The notes under the pieces: generated by a model
What the model was told of the DNA's origin: nothing
Databases searched by the model: none
What the model saw: the letters and a program-made list of their open reading frames with translations, nothing else
Origin: Aestuariivita boseongensis
GTDB lineage: Bacteria; Pseudomonadota; Alphaproteobacteria; Rhodobacterales; Rhodobacteraceae
Assembly: GCF_001262635.1 (NCBI RefSeq)
Contig: NZ_JXYH01000006.1
Location: forward strand, 43,291-107,290
Reading direction: 5' to 3'
DNA length: 64,000 nucleotides
Shown: positions 8,754 through 15,438 of the stretch, one piece after another
How the letters are laid out: every line of letters starts with the position of its first letter
Numbering within the stretch: position 1 is the stretch's first letter
Program-made: the position numbers and the translations under genes

Positions 8754-10094
8754 CTAAAGGAAGGTCGTGAGGTAAAGCGACAGCGCCGGGATGAAGAGGA
8801 TCGCGGCCAGCACGAAAACCTCGACCAGCAGGAACCAGGCGACGCCACCGAAGATCGACTCGAGGGGGATTTTGTCCCCGACGATGGATTTGATCACGAA
8901 GACATTCAGCCCGATGGGGGGCGTGACCAATCCGATCTCAAGCAGTTTGATCACCACCACGCCGAACCAGATCAGCGAGAAGCCGAAGGTTTCGACGATC
9001 GGAATAGTCAGCGGCAGGGTCAGCAGGATGATCCCGATGGGATCGAGGAACATGCCAAGGAAGATATACATCAGCACGATCAGCCCCATCACCATGAAGA
9101 CCGACACGCCAGAGGTTTCGATCCACATGGTGATTTCGCTGGCGAGCCCGGTCAGTGCGATGAAGTTGACGAACAACTTGCCGCCGATGGCGATGACGAA
9201 GACCATGGAAGACTGGAACACGCTTTCCTTCAGCGCGGCATAGATCTTGGAAAGATTCAGACGCCCCAGGATAAGCCCAAGCGCCAGCGTGGTGGCCGCG
9301 CCTATGCCGGCCGCTTCGGTCGGGGTGAAGATCCCGATATAGATGCCGCCCACCACGGCCACGAAGAGCACGATAATGGCCCAGCAGTCGCGCAGCGCGC
9401 GCATCTTGTCGGCGCGCGAGATCTCTTCATCCGGGACAGGCGCGTCCTGCGGGCGGCGCGAGACCCAGATATAGATCACCAGCACATACGCGGCGAGCGA
9501 CAAGAGGCCGGGGATCACCGCGGCGATGAACAGCTTGGCGATGCTTTGTTCGGCGAAGATGCCGTAAAGGATGAACAGAACGCTGGGCGGGATGAGAGAG
9601 CCCAGCGTGCCGCCAATGGCGACAGACCCTGAAGCCAGCGATTTCGAATAGCCAAAGCGCAGCATTTCTGGGATGGCGATGCGCCCCATCGCGGCGGCAC
9701 AGGCCACGGAGGATCCGGTGATCGCCGAAAACCCGCCACAGCCCACGACCGAGGCAATGGCGACCCCACCCTTCAGCCGCGCCAGCCACAGCCGCGCGGC
9801 GCGATAGATATCGGTGGTAAAGCCTGCCTCATAGGCAAGGTGGCCCATGAAGATGAACAGCGGGATCGTTGACAGCGTATAGGTGGTGATGAAGGCGTAA
9901 GGATTGTTCGCGATCAGTGAAAACGTGGGCTGCCAGGCCCATTCGGGCTGAAACTCGGCGCCCGGACGCCAGGCGAAGATGATGAAAATGCCCACGGACG
10001 CGACAGACCCGAGGGCGGCGGCAATGGGCACGCGCAGGGCCAGAAGGACCAGAGTGGCGATCAGCCCGTAAATTCCAACGGTTAAGGGATCCAT
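8754..10094 (-). CDS. TRAP transporter large permease (DctM-type)
   Basis: A 446-residue, very hydrophobic integral membrane protein with about 12 predicted membrane segments: the sodium-coupled transport subunit of a tripartite TRAP importer. Family features include AFITTYTLSTIPLFIFMGHL near residues 65-85 and the GGTLGSLIPPSVLFILYGI loop. It is the last gene of a three-gene operon (binding protein, small permease, large permease), starting 4 bases after the DctQ-type stop. The operon is divergent from an IclR gene whose putative operator lies at its promoter. Confidence 0.95.
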   Translation of the reverse strand: MDPLTVGIYGLIATLVLLALRVPIAAALGSVASVGIFIIFAWRPGAEFQPEWAWQPTFSLIANNPYAFITTYTLSTIPLFIFMGHLAYEAGFTTDIYRAARLWLARLKGGVAIASVVGCGGFSAITGSSVACAAAMGRIAIPEMLRFGYSKSLASGSVAIGGTLGSLIPPSVLFILYGIFAEQSIAKLFIAAVIPGLLSLAAYVLVIYIWVSRRPQDAPVPDEEISRADKMRALRDCWAIIVLFVAVVGGIYIGIFTPTEAAGIGAATTLALGLILGRLNLSKIYAALKESVFQSSMVFVIAIGGKLFVNFIALTGLASEITMWIETSGVSVFMVMGLIVLMYIFLGMFLDPIGIILLTLPLTIPIVETFGFSLIWFGVVVIKLLEIGLVTPPIGLNVFVIKSIVGDKIPLESIFGGVAWFLLVEVFVLAAILFIPALSLYLTTFL

Positions 10095-10098
10095 TCTG

Positions 10099-10593
10099 TC
10101 AGGTCACCGCGTCGTCGTCGGACCCGCGCAGGTCCTGAATGATATTGGTGACAATGCGCAGCAGAAATACGGCCACGCCAAAGGCGAAGACCACTTTCAT
10201 CGGCCATGTGGGCACTTCCAGCCGCCCGTCATAGTAAAGCCCCTGTTCGAATTCCTTGGGCACCTTGCGGGCGATCACCACGCCCATCGTGCCGATGAAG
10301 GCGGCAAAGATCAGACGGCCCAGAATGGTCAGCGCGGTTTGCACAGGCTTTGGCAGGCGGTCGGCGATCACGGTGACGGCGATATGGCCGTTGCTGCGTT
10401 CCACGTAAGCCAGCGGCAGGATGATCACGCAGACCATCAGAAGGCCGATCATCAGCAGATCATCCGGGATCGGTTTGTTGAACAAACCGCGCCCCAGCAC
10501 CGAACCGGTGACCAGCGCGCCCATGATCAGCAGCGCCGCACAGCCCACCCAGAGCGCAATATTTTCAATGAGATCGAGAAGGCGAAGCAGCAT
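10099..10593 (-). CDS. TRAP transporter small permease (DctQ-type)
   Basis: A 164-residue protein with four predicted membrane segments, the usual layout of the small TRAP permease that bridges binding protein and large permease. It begins MLLRLLDLIENIALWVG and contains the family-like YVERSNGHIAVTVIADRLP loop. ATG at 10593 is preferred over an in-frame TTG 24 bases upstream. It lies directly before the large permease gene. Confidence 0.9.
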   Translation of the reverse strand: MLLRLLDLIENIALWVGCAALLIMGALVTGSVLGRGLFNKPIPDDLLMIGLLMVCVIILPLAYVERSNGHIAVTVIADRLPKPVQTALTILGRLIFAAFIGTMGVVIARKVPKEFEQGLYYDGRLEVPTWPMKVVFAFGVAVFLLRIVTNIIQDLRGSDDDAVT

Positions 10594-10622
10594 GGTGTGA
10601 CCGCTTTCAGTGTTCAAAGTCA

Positions 10623-10654
10623 GACCGGCCCGCGCATGTGGCGGCGAGCCGGTC
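10623..10654 (-). other. Intercistronic hairpin after the TRAP binding-protein gene
   Basis: GACCGGC (10623-10629) and GCCGGTC (10648-10654) can pair between the binding-protein and small-permease genes, without a T-run. Such hairpins after periplasmic-binding-protein genes usually stabilise the upstream mRNA and give a higher level of binding protein than of permease. Confidence 0.4.
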
Positions 10655-10667
10655 CGGTTCGCGTCAA

Positions 10668-11756
10668 TCAGTTACTTTCGGCTTCCCAAGGGTACCCGTT
10701 GGCATCACGTTCGGCGGTGTATTTGTCCACCAGCGCTGCGAAGGCCCCGTAGACCGCATCGGCATCCATGCCTTTTTCTGCGGCTTTTTCCTTCCAGCGC
10801 GCCACGTCGGCATTCGCGATCTCGACCAGAGAGGCGCGGAATTCGTCCGTGGGCTGAACGATCTCGATCTTGTGGCCGTCGATGCCTTCCTGCAGTTCGG
10901 CTTTCACGTCAGTGCGGGAGTTGTACATCTTTTCAGCCACATAAGCGGTGAACTCGCGGCCCAGCTCGTCCACCAGCGCCTGCTGGTCGGGGGTCAGGCT
11001 CATGTAGGTGTTCATGTTCATCCCGATGCCAAAGGCCAGAACCTGACCCATGTTCAGTTCGGTGATGTAATTGGCCACCTCGTAATGCTTGTAGGCCTTG
11101 ACCACATAGTAATAGGTGGTCGACCCGTCCGCCGAGCCGTTCGAAATCGCCTCGTAAACCTTGGGCTGCGACATCGACACGGTGGAGGCGCCCTTGGCCT
11201 CAAGCGCGGGGACGAAGGCACCCGTGGCGCGGATCGTCAGGCCATCAAGATCGGCGGCCGTGGTTACCGGGGCCTCGCGCGTCAGAAGCTGCGTCGGACC
11301 GGTGGTGTAATTGCCGAAATACTTGATATTGGCCTTTTTCTGTTCTTCCAGCGCGGCCTCGTTGGTGGTCATGAATTCATAGGTGGCCATCATGCCGACC
11401 CATTCATCGCCGAACTGGATGGTGTCTGTCACCTCGTAAGCGACCAGTTGGCCCGGTGCGTAAACCGGCACGATGGAGGCCATGTCAGCCACGCCATCGC
11501 TGAGGCCCTGCGCGGCGGTCTTGGCGCCCAGAAGCGCGCCGCCCCAGGTGATATCAAGGCCAAGCGTGCCGCCGGAACGGTCGCGCATTTCCTGATCCAG
11601 CCATTCCAAGGCGGCGGCCCGTGTGCCCCGGTTGGGTCCGAATTCAGCAAAGCGCAACTCGCGCATTTGCGCTTCGGCTGATGTCGGCAGCGTTGCGGTC
11701 AGAAAGCCCGCCGCCACAAGCGCGGGCATCAACACCCCGCTGAGCAGTCGTTTCAT
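10668..11756 (-). CDS. TRAP transporter substrate-binding protein (DctP family)
   Basis: A 362-residue periplasmic receptor with a Sec signal peptide (MKRLLSGVLMPALVAAGFL..., cleavage probably after TSAEA near residue 29). The DctP-family region DLDGLTIRATGAFVPALEAK carries the Arg that normally contacts the carboxylate of the ligand. The substrate is therefore probably an organic acid. It is the first gene of the TRAP operon, with GGAGG just before the ATG. The putative IclR operator and promoter lie in the 121 bases upstream, and the neighbouring catabolic operon has the same operator. Confidence 0.93.
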   Translation of the reverse strand: MKRLLSGVLMPALVAAGFLTATLPTSAEAQMRELRFAEFGPNRGTRAAALEWLDQEMRDRSGGTLGLDITWGGALLGAKTAAQGLSDGVADMASIVPVYAPGQLVAYEVTDTIQFGDEWVGMMATYEFMTTNEAALEEQKKANIKYFGNYTTGPTQLLTREAPVTTAADLDGLTIRATGAFVPALEAKGASTVSMSQPKVYEAISNGSADGSTTYYYVVKAYKHYEVANYITELNMGQVLAFGIGMNMNTYMSLTPDQQALVDELGREFTAYVAEKMYNSRTDVKAELQEGIDGHKIEIVQPTDEFRASLVEIANADVARWKEKAAEKGMDADAVYGAFAALVDKYTAERDANGYPWEAESN

Positions 11757-11800
11757 TGATCATCCTCCCTTTGCTGATCTTCTGCGATCAGTCGCGGTTA

Positions 11801-11830
11801 CTATCACATAAGGGGGTTGCAGTGTGTCAA
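11801..11830 (-). promoter_or_regulatory. Promoter of the TRAP operon
   Basis: Read on the minus strand, TTGACA (11830-11825) is followed by an 18-bp spacer and TGATAG (11806-11801). The same -35, spacer length and upstream palindrome distance occur at the catabolic operon, which supports the assignment. Confidence 0.6.
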
Positions 11831-11843
11831 CACATAAATTAAT

Positions 11844-11858
11844 TTTCATTTAGTGAAA
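11844..11858. promoter_or_regulatory. Putative IclR operator, TRAP side
   Basis: TTTCATTTAGTGAAA is a perfect TTTCA-N5-TGAAA palindrome, 13 nt upstream of the TTGACA box of the TRAP promoter and about 20 bases before the IclR start codon. A matching palindrome with the same 13-nt distance lies after the IclR gene. It could serve both the TRAP operon and autoregulation. Confidence 0.7.
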
Positions 11859-11877
11859 TAATCGGATCAGGCATGGT

Positions 11878-12657
11878 ATGAATAAGCAAATCAAACCCCG
11901 GGGCCAGCAAGGGGCCACCTTGCCTCGGGTGCGGGCGATCTCGCGGGCGGTGTCGATCCTGCGCGCTTTCTCCGAGGCGCAACCCCATCTGGCACTGAAT
12001 GAAATCGTCCGCGCCACGGGACTGGATGCGGGCACGACCCGGCGCATTCTGGTGACATTGCGGGATGAGGGTCTGATCCGGCAGGATCCGGCGACAGGCC
12101 GCTACAGCACCTCGTCGGGGCTGCTGGATCTGGCGCGCTCGGTGCCGGACAGCCTGACGGTGACCAGCCTGGTGGAAGACCGGCTGATTCAACTGGCGGA
12201 AGATACACAGACCACCGTGTACCTGTCTATTGTGCAGGAGGATGAGGCGCTTTGTACCGCAAGGCATAATGGCGGATTGGCGATTGAAGTGCGGTGGTGG
12301 GCCGTGGGTGAAACACGGCCCTTCCATCGGGGCACGGGGCCACGGGTTCTTTTGGCACATCTGGAAGATGAGAAACGCGCGCGGCTGCTGGAGAAGCTGG
12401 ATGACAGCAACGGCACCCTGGCGGCAGAGGTCGAGAGCATCCGCAAGAACGGCTTCATCGTAAAGCATGACGAGATCGCGATTGGCTTATCGGCAATGGC
12501 GGTCCCGCTGCTGGATGAGAACGGACGCGTTCTGGCCGGGATCTCAACCGGTGGGCTGACGCCCCGCTATGTCGGTGCAGCCCAGGCCGAGATGCTGCAG
12601 CATATGCTGTCTGCGGTGCAAGAGATGCAGCAGCGTGTGCGCGGCTATCGGCTTTAG
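11878..12657 (+). CDS. IclR family transcriptional regulator
   Basis: A 259-residue regulator with an N-terminal winged helix-turn-helix (about residues 18-80: RAISRAVSILRAF, LNEIVRATGLDAGTTRRILVTL, then the wing) and a C-terminal IclR effector domain (SAMAVPLLDENGRVLAGIST). IclR proteins bind short palindromes as dimers or tetramers and respond to small metabolites, often the substrate of the adjacent pathway. It lies between the TRAP operon and the catabolic operon, and a TTTCA-N5-TGAAA palindrome flanks it on each side. Control of both operons is a strong inference. Confidence 0.93.
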   Translation: MNKQIKPRGQQGATLPRVRAISRAVSILRAFSEAQPHLALNEIVRATGLDAGTTRRILVTLRDEGLIRQDPATGRYSTSSGLLDLARSVPDSLTVTSLVEDRLIQLAEDTQTTVYLSIVQEDEALCTARHNGGLAIEVRWWAVGETRPFHRGTGPRVLLAHLEDEKRARLLEKLDDSNGTLAAEVESIRKNGFIVKHDEIAIGLSAMAVPLLDENGRVLAGISTGGLTPRYVGAAQAEMLQHMLSAVQEMQQRVRGYRL

Positions 12658-12659
12658 CA

Positions 12660-12674
12660 TTTCAACCACTGAAA
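12660..12674. promoter_or_regulatory. Putative IclR operator, catabolic side
   Basis: TTTCAACCACTGAAA starts three bases after the IclR stop codon. It shares TTTCA-N5-TGAAA with the palindrome at 11844-11858 and lies the same 13 nt upstream of a TTGACA box. Confidence 0.7.
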
Positions 12675-12687
12675 TTACCGTTGTGTG

Positions 12688-12717
12688 TTGACATTTCTTC
12701 CGACCCGCGCCCAGAAT
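12688..12717 (+). promoter_or_regulatory. Promoter of the catabolic operon
   Basis: TTGACA (12688-12693), an 18-bp spacer and CAGAAT (12712-12717) precede the first gene of the operon by about 30 bases. The TGTG directly before TTGACA is also shared with the TRAP promoter. Confidence 0.6.
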
Positions 12718-12748
12718 TGCTCGACCAGGTCCGAAGGGAGGTCGGCGC

Positions 12749-14014
12749 ATGGGCTTTACGATTGCGGAGAAAATTCTGGCGCGCGCATCCGGAAAGGGCG
12801 CGGTGCGGGCCGGCGATGAGGTGCTGGCCAAGCCGGATTTCGTGATTGCTTATGATTTTCCGGGCTACACGGATGTGATCTTCCGCCAGATGGAGGAGGA
12901 GTTCGGCATCGACAAAGTGGCCGAGCCGGAGCGGTTTGCCCTTTTCATCGACCACATGGTGCCCGCTGCCACCACGGCCGAGGAAGAACTGCACGAGATC
13001 ACGCGGAGCTGGGGCAAGAAGAACAATGTGCCGGTTTATGAGCGCAAGGGCATCGGCCATCAGGTCGCGGCCGAGCTGGGCTATGCCACGCCCGGTGCGT
13101 TCGTGGTGCATTTCGACGGACATATCTCGCAGCTGGGCACCTTCGGCACGCTGGCCATCGGCGTGCGGCGGCATCTGCTGGAGGCGTTTGTGAAAGAACG
13201 CATCAAGTTCAAGGTGCCCGAAACAGTGCGGATCGATATCACCGGCGATCTGCAACCGGGCGTGACGGCGCGGGATGTGTTTCACCACATCGTGCGGGTT
13301 CTGGGCCCCCGGTCATGCCGGGGCATGGTGATGGAGCTAGGCGGGCCCGGGATTGCGTCGATTTCGCTGTCGGGGCGGCAGACGATCAATTCGCTGGCGA
13401 TGTTCACCGGGGCGATCACGGCGATCATGAATCCGGATGAAGCCGCGTTGGCCTATATCCGGGAGCGTCAGCGGCTCGATATCGATCCGCTGTTTTCGGA
13501 TGACGACGCCACCTATCACGCGCGCCACACGATCGACGTGACCGATCTGGAACCCATCGCCGTCATTCCGCCCAGCCCTGCCAACACCCGTGATCTGAGC
13601 GAGGTGGTGGGGACCGAGGTGCAGGTAGGTTACCTCGGCTCCTGCGCCTCGGGCCGGGTGGAGGATCTGGCGCTGGCCGCCGATGTGCTGGAAGGCCACC
13701 GGGTGAAGGACGGTTTTCAGCTGAATGTCATTCCCACCTCGAACGAGATCATGGAGGAAGCGGCGGCCAAGGGCATCCTCACCCGCCTGATCGCGGCGGG
13801 GGCGTTCATTTCGTCATCCTCCTGCGATTATTGTTTTGGCCGCATGGGCGTGATGCGCGACGGGCAACGGGCGGTCTCGACCGGCACGCTGAATGTGCGG
13901 GGGCGGATGGGGTCGCCCGACAGCGAGATTTATATCGTGAATGCCGCCGCCGTTGCCGCTTCGGCCATCGAAGGGCGCATTGCCGATCCCCGCCCCTATC
14001 TGAAAGGGGTGTGA
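12749..14014 (+). CDS. Aconitase-family dehydratase, large subunit (LeuC/DmdA-like)
   Basis: A 421-residue large subunit of the aconitase/isopropylmalate dehydratase family. The [4Fe-4S] cluster Cys residues are visible as YLGSCASGRVEDL and SSSCDYCFGRMG, the latter as the CxxC pair. The substrate-facing HMVP (HFDGHISQLG, DHMVPAATTAEEE) is present. It is paired with a small subunit beginning two bases after its stop and followed by a PEP-mutase-family lyase. That order matches dimethylmaleate hydratase (DmdAB) plus dimethylmalate lyase in nicotinate fermentation, so hydration of a methylated unsaturated dicarboxylate is more likely than leucine synthesis. Homologous isopropylmalate or citraconate activity cannot be excluded. 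GGGAGG precedes the ATG. Confidence 0.9.
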   Translation: MGFTIAEKILARASGKGAVRAGDEVLAKPDFVIAYDFPGYTDVIFRQMEEEFGIDKVAEPERFALFIDHMVPAATTAEEELHEITRSWGKKNNVPVYERKGIGHQVAAELGYATPGAFVVHFDGHISQLGTFGTLAIGVRRHLLEAFVKERIKFKVPETVRIDITGDLQPGVTARDVFHHIVRVLGPRSCRGMVMELGGPGIASISLSGRQTINSLAMFTGAITAIMNPDEAALAYIRERQRLDIDPLFSDDDATYHARHTIDVTDLEPIAVIPPSPANTRDLSEVVGTEVQVGYLGSCASGRVEDLALAADVLEGHRVKDGFQLNVIPTSNEIMEEAAAKGILTRLIAAGAFISSSSCDYCFGRMGVMRDGQRAVSTGTLNVRGRMGSPDSEIYIVNAAAVAASAIEGRIADPRPYLKGV

Positions 14015-14015
14015 G

Positions 14016-14537
14016 ATGGCTTTGGCGAACCTGAAAGGCCGGGTGGCGTGGATCTTCGAGGATGAGGATTTCGACGTTGATCAGATCGTCGGCGTGAAGA
14101 ACATCAAGATCAAGGACCCCAAGGAATTGGCGCGGCTCTGCATGGCTGCGGAGGAGCCGGATTTCGCCCAGAAGGTACGCCCCGGTGATCTTTTGGTGGG
14201 CAATCACAATTTCGGCTACGGCCATCCCCATTACCCCCCGATGATCGGCATGCGGCAGTTGGGGATCGCCGGGGTGATCGCGGAAAGCTTTTCGCCCGGA
14301 TATTGGCGGGGCGAGATTGCGATGGGGTTTCCGCAAGTGGCCTGCCCCGGCATCATGGGAGCCGTGAACCGCTGGGACGAGATCGAGGTTGATTGGGACA
14401 GCGCCACCCTGCGCAACCTGACCCAAGGCACCGAGTTGCCGTTTGAGCCGCTCAGCGACGGCGATCAGCAAATGCTCGAGGCGGGCGGCATCGTCGGATA
14501 CCTGCACGCCCGCGACAAAGAGGAGGCGGCGACATGA
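14016..14537 (+). CDS. Aconitase-family dehydratase, small subunit (LeuD/DmdB-like)
   Basis: A 173-residue swivel-domain subunit. It has DFDVDQIVGVKNIKIKDP near the N-terminus and a typical small-subunit substrate loop (GDLLVGNHNFGYGHPHYPPM, where isopropylmalate enzymes have a GxxFGCGSSRE-type motif). It forms the active site together with the large subunit just upstream and overlaps the next gene by four bases (ATGA), so translation is coupled. The altered loop, with YGHPHY in place of the usual CGSSRE, argues for a substrate other than isopropylmalate. Confidence 0.88.
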   Translation: MALANLKGRVAWIFEDEDFDVDQIVGVKNIKIKDPKELARLCMAAEEPDFAQKVRPGDLLVGNHNFGYGHPHYPPMIGMRQLGIAGVIAESFSPGYWRGEIAMGFPQVACPGIMGAVNRWDEIEVDWDSATLRNLTQGTELPFEPLSDGDQQMLEAGGIVGYLHARDKEEAAT

Positions 14538-15427
14538 TCGACGCGCAGACCAAAAGTGATTTCGCCGCCAAGGTGCGCGCGGGACAGACGCAAATCCTGC
14601 CCGGCGCGTTTGATGCCATGTCGGCGCTGATGGCGCAGAAAGCCGGGGCAGAGGCGGTCTTTACCACCGGTTTTGGCGTCTCGGCCTCTCACCTCGGCGC
14701 CCCGGATGTCGAGCTTTATACGATGACGGAAAACCTGACTGTCGTGCGCAACATCGCGAATGCGGTCAGCGTGCCGGTCGTGGCCGACACGGACACCGGA
14801 TATGGCAATGCGATCAACGTGATGCGCACCGTGCGGGAATTCGAGCAGGCGGGCGTCTGCGGCATGGTGTTCGAAGATCAGACTGCGCCCAAACGCTGTG
14901 CCGCAGCAGCCAACCAGGTGGAGATTATCCCCGCCTATGAACAGGCGGCGAAGATCCGCGCCGCTGTTCAGGCCCGCCGCGACCCCGACACGCTGATCAT
15001 CGCGCGCACCGATGCGATGACCGAGGACGAAAGCATCGAACGGGCCAGGATGTATGTGGATGCGGGCGCCGATCTGATCCAGCCGATCAGCAGAACGTTT
15101 ACAGATTTCGCGGGGCTGAAACGGCTGCGTGAAGCTGCGGGCGTGCCCTTGTCGCTGCAAATCCTTGGCTGGCTCGAGAAGGATTTGACGCAAGAGCAGC
15201 TGTCAGAAGTTGCAGGTCTGGCCTGTTATCCGCTGGTTGGCCTGATGACCGTGGCGCAGGCGATGCAGGACAATTTCGCGCGTCTGATGGCGGACAAACA
15301 CACCCATGACCTGCCGCACAAGCAGATGAGCATGGCGGATTTCAAAAAATTCATCGGCTTTGAAGAGATCGAGGATCAGCAGGCGCAATTCCTGCTGATG
15401 GACCTGAAAGCCGCCAAAGCCTCGTAA
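14534..15427 (+). CDS. Isocitrate lyase/PEP mutase family lyase (dimethylmalate or methylisocitrate lyase-like)
   Basis: A 297-residue TIM-barrel enzyme. The magnesium-binding segment VADTDTGYGN (about residues 83-92) and FEDQTAPKRC (about 113-122) are both present, and PGAFDAMSALMAQKAGAEA is the usual N-terminus. These enzymes cleave a C-C bond next to a carboxylate, for example 2,3-dimethylmalate to propionate and pyruvate. The catalytic Cys is kept, but the following residues are AAA instead of the usual GH(x), so substrate or mechanism may differ. It overlaps the preceding small subunit by four bases and probably acts on the hydratase product. Confidence 0.88.
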   Translation: MIDAQTKSDFAAKVRAGQTQILPGAFDAMSALMAQKAGAEAVFTTGFGVSASHLGAPDVELYTMTENLTVVRNIANAVSVPVVADTDTGYGNAINVMRTVREFEQAGVCGMVFEDQTAPKRCAAAANQVEIIPAYEQAAKIRAAVQARRDPDTLIIARTDAMTEDESIERARMYVDAGADLIQPISRTFTDFAGLKRLREAAGVPLSLQILGWLEKDLTQEQLSEVAGLACYPLVGLMTVAQAMQDNFARLMADKHTHDLPHKQMSMADFKKFIGFEEIEDQQAQFLLMDLKAAKAS

Positions 15428-15438
15428 AGGAGAGCCCC

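Noticed and set aside
12749..14537. Calling the dehydratase subunits leuC and leuD
   Set aside because: The small-subunit substrate loop differs from LeuD and the neighbours are a lyase, a TRAP transporter and an IclR regulator, not leucine synthesis genes.
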